IMG/VR virus record: IMGVR_UViG_3300031787_009930
Span: 1 to 21,398 of that record
Origin: a virus
Reading direction: 5' to 3' (one strand)
Length of the DNA stretch: 21,398 bases
The notes under the pieces were generated by a model. The model saw nothing but the letters and a program-made list of their open reading frames with translations, was not told the origin of the DNA and ran no database searches. Positions within the stretch are counted from its first letter, which is position 1. Every line of letters starts with the position of its first letter. Below are positions 7,325 to 14,581 of this stretch, piece by piece. Made by a program: the position numbers and the translations under genes.

Positions 7325-8318
7325 CAGAAAAATATTAGATTTGGTAAATCACGGATTTAGCGGTACACTTATTTCAGAATTAAATGAGGGTCAGATAAAT
7401 TCATTACACAAAAGATTAACTGAATCAAAAAAAGAAACTAAGGAACAAACACCACCAGGTGTTAAGGAAATCCAAAAAACAACTAAAGAGTATCAAATCG
7501 ACCCTGGTAAAGAAATGGCACTTGGTAATTATGTAGTTAAAAATCAAGGTGGTAAGGCAGTAGTTAGTACTACAAATGAAAGTGATGATTTAGAAAATAA
7601 TGATATTGCATTAGCCGTTAGTGAAAAAGACCCTAATTTAGGTTTGGCTATGAGTGATGATTTACAAGAAAAATTTGAGTCAAAAGCACAACAAAAATTA
7701 TTTTGGGCAAAATGTGGTGAAGGAAAAACTAAAGAACAAAAAAAATGGTGTAAATTAGCAAGAGAGTTTTCTGATAGTACATCAAAAAAAGAATACAAAA
7801 AAATGCCTGAAAAAATTCATCCTGAAAAAACTGTTAAAGTTGTAAAGAAAGAAAATAAAGAAGGTTATTTAGATATGGTTGGAAAAGCGATGAATAAAAA
7901 TATGATGAATAAAATATCAGATATTAAACCGGGATTAAAATTTGAAAGTCAATTACAAAGTAAAATTGAAAACTTGGTTGAGAAATACGTTTCTGCAAAA
8001 ATCTCAAAAAGAGATTTATTAGAAACAATTAAAGGTAAATCAATGAATGAGGCGGGTAAAGAAGTTGAAACTCCTGTTAAACCCGGTGTTGACACTCCGT
8101 CGAAACCAAAACCTGGCACTCCGTATCAACCAAAACATCAGCCGGCACCTAAAGCGGGTAAAGAAGTTGAAACACCTGTTAAACCGGGTGTTGATACACC
8201 ATCAAAACCTAAACCTGGTACACCTTATCAACCAAAACATCAACCAGCTCCAAAGGCGAAAAAAGAAAAATTACCTACATGGTTGTCGTTTAAATCAATC
8301 GGTATTAATTTAAAATAA
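7314..8318 (+). CDS. Phage protein with DUF3008-like Cys motif and tandem Pro-rich repeats
   Basis: A 334-residue protein. I start it at 7314 (MNTNRKILDL) rather than at an in-frame ATG at 7272, which would add 14 residues deep inside the upstream gene. Residues ~122-168 (SKAQQKLFWAKCGEGKT, then WCKLAREFSD) resemble the short DUF3008-type 'SKAQQ-F' motif common in phage proteins, with two cysteines at 134 and 146. A helical, basic region near 204-240 (KIENLVEKYVSAKISKRDLL) follows. Residues 248-281 and 282-315 are two perfect copies of a 34-residue Pro/Lys-rich unit. LNEG and LTES near the N-terminus are prohead-protease-like sites. The gene is coupled to its upstream neighbour and ends one base before the next ATG. 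Function unknown; a virion or core protein is plausible from context. Confidence 0.6.
   Translation: MNTNRKILDLVNHGFSGTLISELNEGQINSLHKRLTESKKETKEQTPPGVKEIQKTTKEYQIDPGKEMALGNYVVKNQGGKAVVSTTNESDDLENNDIALAVSEKDPNLGLAMSDDLQEKFESKAQQKLFWAKCGEGKTKEQKKWCKLAREFSDSTSKKEYKKMPEKIHPEKTVKVVKKENKEGYLDMVGKAMNKNMMNKISDIKPGLKFESQLQSKIENLVEKYVSAKISKRDLLETIKGKSMNEAGKEVETPVKPGVDTPSKPKPGTPYQPKHQPAPKAGKEVETPVKPGVDTPSKPKPGTPYQPKHQPAPKAKKEKLPTWLSFKSIGINLK
8055..8258 (+). repeat. Two tandem 102-bp coding repeats (34 residues each)
   Basis: Copy 1 is 8055-8156, copy 2 is 8157-8258. The encoded residues are identical in all 34 positions, from GKEVETPVKP to HQPAPKA, yet the DNA differs at 15 third-codon positions. This is an old duplication with its protein sequence strongly held. 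Confidence 0.95.
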
Positions 8319-8319
8319 T

Positions 8320-9621
8320 ATGAGTGCAAATTACAATTACGAAACTGTTTTCAAAATAAAAAACAAATTGGAAAAAAAATCTTTAAATGAAGGTTTAAGT
8401 AAGAATGAAAAAATTCTTTTGGAATCGGTGTATGAAGCACTGAATGAAGCTCCGATTGATTACGAAGGTCCTGAGAGAATGGAACCTGGTATTGAAAGAA
8501 AAATCACATCAAAAGAAACTCCTTACAAAGAACACCCAAGTTTACCTGTAGGTGATAGAGATTTTATTGAATTAATTTCATCTAAAAGGTTTAAAGATTC
8601 TGTTGACAAGGTTAGAAGAGTTATGGGTAACACCGCAGCAATTCAAGGACCAAATCCATTGATGGGATTAATGATGACTGTTATGCAATCTTTACAACAG
8701 ATTGTCAGTATTCAAATGAACAACAAGGAAGCATTAGAAAAATTGGCAGTCGATTTAGTTGTTAAAGAATTAGGTATTCCTGAAGGAAGTTTACAATTTG
8801 ATGCTGAACTTGTTATGCAACCAATGGGTTCTGCTGAAGGAATGAAACCAGAACCTGAAATACCATCAGAAGAAGAGATTGAAGAATTCATGGGTGATGT
8901 TGAAACTTTTAATTTAGAAAGAGCTAAAAGAAGATTTATTAATTCTTTAATTCAAGGAGCGGCGTTTAAAGGTGGACATATGTTCAATTTAGTATCAAGT
9001 GAACTTGATGAGATTAACCCAAGATTGATGAACTTATATACTGTTTCACAAGCATTAATGGAACACGCATATTGGTTATTTCCTGACATGGAAGCTATGG
9101 CTGGAAGTGGTAGTGGTCAAATGGGTCAAGAAGAGGTTGATACTCAAACTGACCCACCGACTGTTAGAGCAAGAGCATTAACTTTTCCATTATTAGTTCA
9201 TGAATTAGTTAAAGGTGTTTATGAAGTATTTGGTACTCACGGTTTACCTGATGACCCAAAAGCTGCTGAAATGGTTATGGGTGCTGAAGATACACTTCCT
9301 TCTGAAATTTGGGATTCAAGATTGGGACCAATTTTTTGGGAAAAATTCCAAGAAGCTTATCCATTAGAACTTTTTGAAGATGATATGAAACACATACAAC
9401 ATCATTTGTTTTTCAGATTCTCTAAATTAGACGCTAAACAATTCTTTAAAGTGAGTAATGCTATTTTAGCAGGTAAACCTGAAGGTATGACATTCATTCA
9501 AAGATTGGTTGATGAAATTGTTTCTGATTTGAAAAAACAAGAATATGAAGATACAATGAAACAATATGGTTCTGATGACGATGATATTGATGATATAGAC
9601 ATTTCAAGTTTAGGATTCTAA
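8320..9621 (+). CDS. Conserved phage protein upstream of terminase, function unknown
   Basis: A 433-residue, mostly helical protein. The first 50 residues hold three protease-like sites (LNEG, LLES, LNEA), then a globular part: a Met-rich helix LMGLMMTVMQSL (~113-124), the segment RAKRRFINSLIQGAAFKGGH (~200-219), and HAYWLFPDMEAM. The tail is very acidic, ending DDDDIDDIDISSLGF, a form seen in proteins that dock on partners through a C-terminal peptide. It starts one base after the previous stop and is closed by a hairpin terminator before the terminase. T4 has the small terminase gp16 at this place, but length and sequence give no support for that. Unknown structural or assembly role. Confidence 0.6.
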   Translation: MSANYNYETVFKIKNKLEKKSLNEGLSKNEKILLESVYEALNEAPIDYEGPERMEPGIERKITSKETPYKEHPSLPVGDRDFIELISSKRFKDSVDKVRRVMGNTAAIQGPNPLMGLMMTVMQSLQQIVSIQMNNKEALEKLAVDLVVKELGIPEGSLQFDAELVMQPMGSAEGMKPEPEIPSEEEIEEFMGDVETFNLERAKRRFINSLIQGAAFKGGHMFNLVSSELDEINPRLMNLYTVSQALMEHAYWLFPDMEAMAGSGSGQMGQEEVDTQTDPPTVRARALTFPLLVHELVKGVYEVFGTHGLPDDPKAAEMVMGAEDTLPSEIWDSRLGPIFWEKFQEAYPLELFEDDMKHIQHHLFFRFSKLDAKQFFKVSNAILAGKPEGMTFIQRLVDEIVSDLKKQEYEDTMKQYGSDDDDIDDIDISSLGF

Positions 9622-9627
9622 AAAAAT

Positions 9628-9649
9628 AAACCCCTCAATAGAGGGGTTT
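9628..9649 (+). terminator. Hairpin terminator before terminase
   Basis: AAACCCCTC, loop AATA, GAGGGGTTT: a 9-bp perfect stem starting 7 bases after the stop codon at 9619-9621, followed by a short T-rich run (TTTCTTATT). It separates the 5670-9621 cluster from the terminase gene. Confidence 0.75.
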
Positions 9650-9670
9650 CTTATTAATGAACCATTATTA

Positions 9671-9677
9671 TATTTAT
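9671..9677 (+). promoter_or_regulatory. TATTTAT motif before terminase
   Basis: TATATTTATTAATAAAGG lies just after the terminator and ends 10 bases before the ATG at 9688. A terminator followed directly by this motif is what a new transcription start would look like. AAAGG before the ATG is the nearest thing to a Shine-Dalgarno sequence in the window. Confidence 0.45.
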
Positions 9678-9687
9678 TAATAAAGGT

Positions 9688-11448
9688 ATGACTAAAGAAC
9701 AAGTAATGATTGAGTATGTAAGATGTATGAAAGATACACCTTATGCTCTTAAAACGTATTTACAAACTTACGATAATACTGTGTCAAGATATGTTCCATT
9801 GGAACTATTTCCTGACCAAATTAGTTTGTTAAAAGATTATGAAGATTATAACGAAAATATTGCTTTAAAATATAGACAGGCGGGTGTATCTACAGTAACC
9901 GCTGCTTGGGTTTCAAAAAAATTAGCATTTGCTAAAAAAATAAAACCTGAAAAGATTTTGATTATTGCCAATAAACTTGATACATCACAAGAAATGGCAA
10001 ACAAAATCAGAGCGTTTATTGGTCAATGGCCCGACTGGGTTGGTATTGATTTTGCCGCTGAAAAAAATTCACAAAAACATTATAAATTAAATAATGGATG
10101 TGAAGTTAAGGCGGTTGCGACATCTAAAGATGCCTTGAGAGGTTTTACTCCGACCATATTGATTTTTGACGAGGCGGCCTTCATTGAGGCCGATAGTGAT
10201 TTTTGGGCGGCTTGTATGGCATCCCTATCTACGGGTGGTAAAGTAATAGTTGTGTCAACACCAAACGGGTATGACCCAATCTATTATGAAATTTACGACC
10301 AAGCAAACAGAAATATGAATGACTTCAAAATTTCTGAAATGTATTGGTATCGTGACCCAAGATACACAAGAGATTTATATATGGTTAAGACAAAAGATAT
10401 TATTCATTATCTTTTGAATAAAGAAGAATATAATGTTAGTGATATTATTAGTTGGGAACCAATAGAATTTTCAGATAGGAACTATGATGATTTAAAAAAA
10501 ATTATTGAGGACGGTTACAAACCATGTTCGGCTTGGTTTGAAAGTATGGTGAAAAAACTTAAGTACGACAAACGTAAGGTTTCTCAAGAGTTAGAGTGTA
10601 ATTTCTTAGGTTCGGGTGATAACGTATTTGATTCTAATATGATGCAAAATATTAGAGAAAATATGATTCGTGAACCACAAAACAAGATGATGGGAAACTC
10701 ATTATGGATATGGAAGGAACCTGTATTAGGTCACAAGTATGTTATGGGTGTTGACGTTTCAAGGGGAGATAGTGAGGACTTTAGTTCTTTCCAAATCATT
10801 GATTTTGATGAGAGAGAACAGGTTGCGGAATTTGTTGGAAAACTACCTCCTGATACTATGGCTGAGATATGTTATAAGTGGGCAAATATGTATTCTTGTT
10901 TCATCGTGATAGATATTACGGGTGGTATGGGTGTTTCCACGTCAAGGAAATTACAAGAAATGGGTTATAAAGATTTATATGTTGATGGTGTTGACACAGC
11001 AAATAAATGGAAATACGACCCAAAGGCAACTGAAAAAATTCCTGGAATCAATTTTAATAATAAACGTGTTCAAATAATTGCGTCGTTTGAAGAGGCATTG
11101 AGACATGAATTTAAAATTTATAGTTCAAGATTGTTCAACGAAATGAATACATTTATTTATGTTAATGGACGACCTGACCACCAAAAAGGACAACATGATG
11201 ACTTGATTATGTCACTAGCTATGGCTTGTTATGTTGCTGAATCTTCATTTACAAGTTTAAAAAGAGTTACCGAACAAACAAAGGCGATGTTGGATTCATG
11301 GAGTGTTGCCAATAACGATAATGTTAGTAAACAAATTGAATTCAATCCTGTAATACCAACTCTTACTGATAATATGAATCAATCAAGTAGGAATAGTTAT
11401 TCAAAAGAGGATTATATGAAATACGGTTGGCTATTTGGAGTTAGGTAA
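9688..11448 (+). CDS. Terminase large subunit (T4 gp17-like)
   Basis: Packaging motor ATPase and headful nuclease. Motifs in order: variant Walker A RQAGVST at 63-69 (no lysine after the glycine; the arginine at the front may replace it, as in many phage terminases), Walker B ILIFDEAAF at 158-165 with D161 and E162, and coupling motif VVSTPNG at 188-194. The RNase-H-like nuclease domain starts at about 350, with acidic residues D356 (MGVDVSRGD), D409 (IVIDITGG) and D504/D505 (GQHDDLIMSLA). The length (586) is close to T4 gp17 (610). It is preceded by a terminator and a TATTTAT motif, and its stop is immediately followed by the next motif and gene. Assignment is secure. No small terminase is recognisable in the window. 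Confidence 0.97.
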   Translation: MTKEQVMIEYVRCMKDTPYALKTYLQTYDNTVSRYVPLELFPDQISLLKDYEDYNENIALKYRQAGVSTVTAAWVSKKLAFAKKIKPEKILIIANKLDTSQEMANKIRAFIGQWPDWVGIDFAAEKNSQKHYKLNNGCEVKAVATSKDALRGFTPTILIFDEAAFIEADSDFWAACMASLSTGGKVIVVSTPNGYDPIYYEIYDQANRNMNDFKISEMYWYRDPRYTRDLYMVKTKDIIHYLLNKEEYNVSDIISWEPIEFSDRNYDDLKKIIEDGYKPCSAWFESMVKKLKYDKRKVSQELECNFLGSGDNVFDSNMMQNIRENMIREPQNKMMGNSLWIWKEPVLGHKYVMGVDVSRGDSEDFSSFQIIDFDEREQVAEFVGKLPPDTMAEICYKWANMYSCFIVIDITGGMGVSTSRKLQEMGYKDLYVDGVDTANKWKYDPKATEKIPGINFNNKRVQIIASFEEALRHEFKIYSSRLFNEMNTFIYVNGRPDHQKGQHDDLIMSLAMACYVAESSFTSLKRVTEQTKAMLDSWSVANNDNVSKQIEFNPVIPTLTDNMNQSSRNSYSKEDYMKYGWLFGVR

Positions 11449-11455
11449 TATTTAT
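11449..11455 (+). promoter_or_regulatory. TATTTAT motif directly after the terminase stop
   Basis: AATATTTATGACTAATG: the motif begins right after the terminase TAA (11446-11448) and ends 5 bases before the ATG at 11461. It matches the context at 3284-3298 at nearly every base. Confidence 0.4.
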
Positions 11456-11460
11456 GACTA

Positions 11461-14400
11461 ATGGGATTTTCATCAAGAAAGAGAACAAAAAGTATTTACA
11501 TGGGGTCAAAGTTAAGTGTCCCTGGTCAAGGTATATATACGGCTAAATTAACTCCGTCTGAAAAGACTCAAGTTAACATACAAACTAATAGAGAACCAAG
11601 ACCATCGTCAACACCAAAACCGGTGGTAAGTTCAACTCCTACACCGACACCAACTCCTAGTACAAGTCCTGTAAGTGTAACACCAACACCAACAGTAACT
11701 ATTTCAGTTACACCTACTTTAACACCAACTATTTCAGTTACACCTACTTTAACCCCAACACCAAGTCCTTCATTTATACCACCAACACCATTTATCGGTA
11801 TATGGAGAACAACAGGGTCTTCTGAAACTATTACATTACCATTCAAAATTAGTGGAACGTATAGTGGAACAATTGATTGGGGTGATGGTAATACATCAGT
11901 TAACTCATATGGTAATAGAATACATATCTATGATACCCCAGGTGACTACACTGTAACAATATACGGAGTGGTAAATGGTTTTGGATATGTGTTTGATGAT
12001 ATTGGAAGTGGTGAAACTTTAAAATTAATAGAGATTCAACAATGGGGGGCCCAATTTAATTTAGGTAGTGATTATAACTATGGTCGTTTTATGGGATGTT
12101 CAAATTTAACTTTAACAGGAGTTACTGATACATTAAATCTTAATGGTACTATTGATATCATGGCAATGTTCTCGGATTGTAGTAATATTACGACAATACA
12201 AAATATTAATAATTGGGACGTTAGTAACATTAACAATCTATTATTTATGTTTAAAGATACACAATTTGACCAAGATATAAGTGGTTGGGATGTTTCAAAC
12301 GTTACTAATATGAGAGGTATGTTTTATAATTCATCATTCAATCAAGATATTAGTGGATGGAATGTGTCGGGAGTTACCGATATGTTTAGTATGTTCCAAG
12401 GTACACAATTTAATCAAGATATAAGTGGTTGGGATGTTTCAAACGTTACTAATATGTCAGGTATGTTTAATAATACACCATTTAATCAAGACATTAGTGG
12501 ATGGGATGTATCCTCTGTGACAAATATGGGTTTTATGTTCCTATCAACACCATTTAACCAAGATATTAGTGGATGGGACGTTTCAAAGGTAACAAATATG
12601 GGTCAAATGTTTCAAAATTCATCATTCAATCAAGATATTGGTAAATGGAATGTGTCTGGAGTTACAGATATGGGTTCCATGTTTTGGTCAGCATTGTCAT
12701 TTAATCAAGATATTAGTGGTTGGGATGTTAGTAATGTAACAAGTATATTCGGTATGTATGGTATGTTTTTTAGTGCCACGTCATTTAACCAAGATTTAAG
12801 TAGTTGGTGTGTACCATTAATACCTTCATTACCTCCATTTTTTGACGATAACACACCTTCTTGGGTACTACCTAGACCAAATTGGGGAACTTGTCCACCA
12901 TTTATTAGTATTTGGAGAACAACTTCACCAAATGAAACTATAACATTACCATACGAAAATACAGGAACATATGATGGTACTATTGATTGGGGTGACGGTA
13001 ACACTTCAGGTAATTCATATTCAAATAGAACACATACTTATTTAACACCTGGTGATTATACAATAACAATATCAGGTGATTGTGTTGGTTTTAGATTTAA
13101 CGATAGTGGTGATGATACAAAAATTAGAGAAATTACTCAATGGGGTAGCAAATTTAGATTAGGTAATAATGGATATTATTTTGCGGGATGTTTTAATTTA
13201 GTTTTAACAGGTGTTACTGATGTATTAAATTTACAAGGAACAGATAACTTAACAAGTATGTTTGTAGGATGTAGTCAAATAACTACTGTTAATAGAATGG
13301 ATGAATGGGATGTCTCAAATGTAATAAATATGAATTCAATGTTCCTTAATGCAACTAGTTTTAATCAAGACATTAGTAGTTGGGATGTTTCTAATGTTAC
13401 GATTATGACAGCAATGTTTTTAGGTACACTATTTAACCAAGACATTAGTAGTTGGGATGTTTCAAGTGTAACAGATATGGGAAGTATGTTCTCATTTTCT
13501 CAATTTAATCAAAATATAAGTTTATGGAATGTGTCAGGAGTTACTAATACTTCATTTATGTTTGCGATTACACTATTTAACCAAGATATTGGAGTATGGG
13601 ATGTCTCAAATGTTACTTACATGTATGGTATGTTCCAAGGTTGTGTACCATTCAACCAAGACATTAGTAGTTGGGACGTTTCTAATGTTACCAATATGGA
13701 TTACATGTTTTATAATACATCATCATTTAATCAAGATTTATCTTATTGGTGTGTAGCATTAATCCCTTCATTACCTGACAACTTTGACACAGGAGCATCT
13801 TCATGGGTATTACCTAAACCAGTATGGGGAACTTGTCCCACACCTCCATTTATTAGTATATGGGACACTACTAAAACTTCAGCAGGGTCATCAAGTTCTA
13901 ATCAGGTGTCTCTACCTTTAGACTCATTTGGAATTTATAATGGTACTATTGATTGGGGTGATGGTAATATTAGTGCGAATACTTTCGCAAATAAAACTCA
14001 TACGTATTCATCACCAGGTGTTTATACAATAACCATATCAGGGACAAGTATTGGATTTGGTCCATTTAATAATGGTGGTGATAGACTTAAATTGATTGAA
14101 ATAACTAAATGGGGAAATTTTACTTTTCAAGGAACTTCTTTACAAGGTTATTGGTTCTCAGGATGTCAAAATTTAAAATTATCTGGAGTTACCGACTCTA
14201 TTACTTTAGGTTTTACAACTGATTTAACTTCAATGTTTAATAATTGTACTTCATTAACTACAATAAACAACTCAAATAATTGGGATGTGTCAAGTGTTCA
14301 ATTTATGGGTAATATGTTTTTAAATTGTAATCAGTTTAATGATTCAGGTATTACATCTTGGGATGTGTCAAACGTAACTAATATGAATGGTATGTTTTTT

Positions 14401-14532
14401 CTTAACACATTATTTAACCAAGATTTAAGTGGGTGGTGTGTTCCATTAATACCGTCATTACCAACAAACTTTGATACCGCCGCAACTTCTTGGGTATTAC
14501 CTAGACCAATTTGGGGAACTTGTCCACCTTAA
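11461..14532 (+). CDS. BspA/DUF285 repeat protein with three PKD-like modules, probable virion adhesin
   Basis: A 1023-residue protein. A basic head (MGFSSRKRTK) with no signal peptide is followed by a Thr/Pro/Ser linker (~48-108) and three modules starting at about 111, 481 and 797. Each opens with FI(S/G)IW, a PKD-like beta domain with TIDWGDGN and GDYT(V/I)TI, then 24-residue DUF285/BspA repeats (FNQDISGWDVSNVTNM type), and closes with a W-C-V ... WGTCP cap whose two cysteines may pair. Repeat numbers are about 8, 6 and 2. Such proteins are usually secreted, surface-attached proteins of Bacteroidota and Firmicutes; here there is neither an export signal nor a sorting domain, and it sits between terminase and portal. 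A capsid- or tail-borne host-binding protein is the best guess (inference). Alternative: a morons-type cargo gene released by lysis. Confidence 0.85.
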   Translation: MGFSSRKRTKSIYMGSKLSVPGQGIYTAKLTPSEKTQVNIQTNREPRPSSTPKPVVSSTPTPTPTPSTSPVSVTPTPTVTISVTPTLTPTISVTPTLTPTPSPSFIPPTPFIGIWRTTGSSETITLPFKISGTYSGTIDWGDGNTSVNSYGNRIHIYDTPGDYTVTIYGVVNGFGYVFDDIGSGETLKLIEIQQWGAQFNLGSDYNYGRFMGCSNLTLTGVTDTLNLNGTIDIMAMFSDCSNITTIQNINNWDVSNINNLLFMFKDTQFDQDISGWDVSNVTNMRGMFYNSSFNQDISGWNVSGVTDMFSMFQGTQFNQDISGWDVSNVTNMSGMFNNTPFNQDISGWDVSSVTNMGFMFLSTPFNQDISGWDVSKVTNMGQMFQNSSFNQDIGKWNVSGVTDMGSMFWSALSFNQDISGWDVSNVTSIFGMYGMFFSATSFNQDLSSWCVPLIPSLPPFFDDNTPSWVLPRPNWGTCPPFISIWRTTSPNETITLPYENTGTYDGTIDWGDGNTSGNSYSNRTHTYLTPGDYTITISGDCVGFRFNDSGDDTKIREITQWGSKFRLGNNGYYFAGCFNLVLTGVTDVLNLQGTDNLTSMFVGCSQITTVNRMDEWDVSNVINMNSMFLNATSFNQDISSWDVSNVTIMTAMFLGTLFNQDISSWDVSSVTDMGSMFSFSQFNQNISLWNVSGVTNTSFMFAITLFNQDIGVWDVSNVTYMYGMFQGCVPFNQDISSWDVSNVTNMDYMFYNTSSFNQDLSYWCVALIPSLPDNFDTGASSWVLPKPVWGTCPTPPFISIWDTTKTSAGSSSSNQVSLPLDSFGIYNGTIDWGDGNISANTFANKTHTYSSPGVYTITISGTSIGFGPFNNGGDRLKLIEITKWGNFTFQGTSLQGYWFSGCQNLKLSGVTDSITLGFTTDLTSMFNNCTSLTTINNSNNWDVSSVQFMGNMFLNCNQFNDSGITSWDVSNVTNMNGMFFLNTLFNQDLSGWCVPLIPSLPTNFDTAATSWVLPRPIWGTCPP
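12211..12813 (+). repeat. DUF285 array 1, about 8 units of 72 bp
   Basis: Units are 24 codons (72 bp), each with W-D/N-V-S ... M-F-F-N-Q-D. Within it, 42 bases at 12271-12312 recur exactly at 12415-12456 (144 bp = 2 units apart), and 24 bases at 12328-12351 recur at 12616-12639 (288 bp = 4 units). Units 2 and 6 also share the NVSGVTDM variant, which suggests block duplications. Confidence 0.9.
13303..13752 (+). repeat. DUF285 array 2, about 6 units
   Basis: Same unit as array 1, mostly as FNQDISSWDVSNVT. Units are more diverged at the DNA level than in array 1. It ends in the cysteine cap of module 2. Confidence 0.85.
14275..14430 (+). repeat. DUF285 array 3, about 2 units
   Basis: The shortest array: two full W-D-V-S units, one with an inserted DSGITS segment, then the cap motif of module 3. 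Confidence 0.8.
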
Positions 14533-14545
14533 AATATTATTTAAA

Positions 14546-14552
14546 TATTTAA
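14546..14552 (+). promoter_or_regulatory. Near-match to the TATTTAT motif before portal
   Basis: AATATTTAAATATAAAG lies 29 bases before the portal ATG, with one mismatch at the last base (TATTTAA). The 49-base gap between genes is otherwise featureless AT-rich sequence. Confidence 0.2.
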
Positions 14553-14581
14553 ATATAAAGATTTAGAATTAAAATTATAAT

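Noticed and set aside
11454-11546. Alternative ATG within the TATTTATG string giving a 30-residue frame
   Set aside because: Overlaps the start of the DUF285 gene in another frame, is very short, and the same kind of ATG at 3289 hits a stop after four codons.
11568-11846. Minus-strand frame of Val/Gly repeats
   Set aside because: Shadow of the Thr/Pro-rich linker of the DUF285 protein.
12211-14430. CRISPR-like or diversity-generating repeat system
   Set aside because: The repeats are in-frame protein repeats of 72 bp with no unique spacers; no reverse transcriptase or template repeat is visible in the window.
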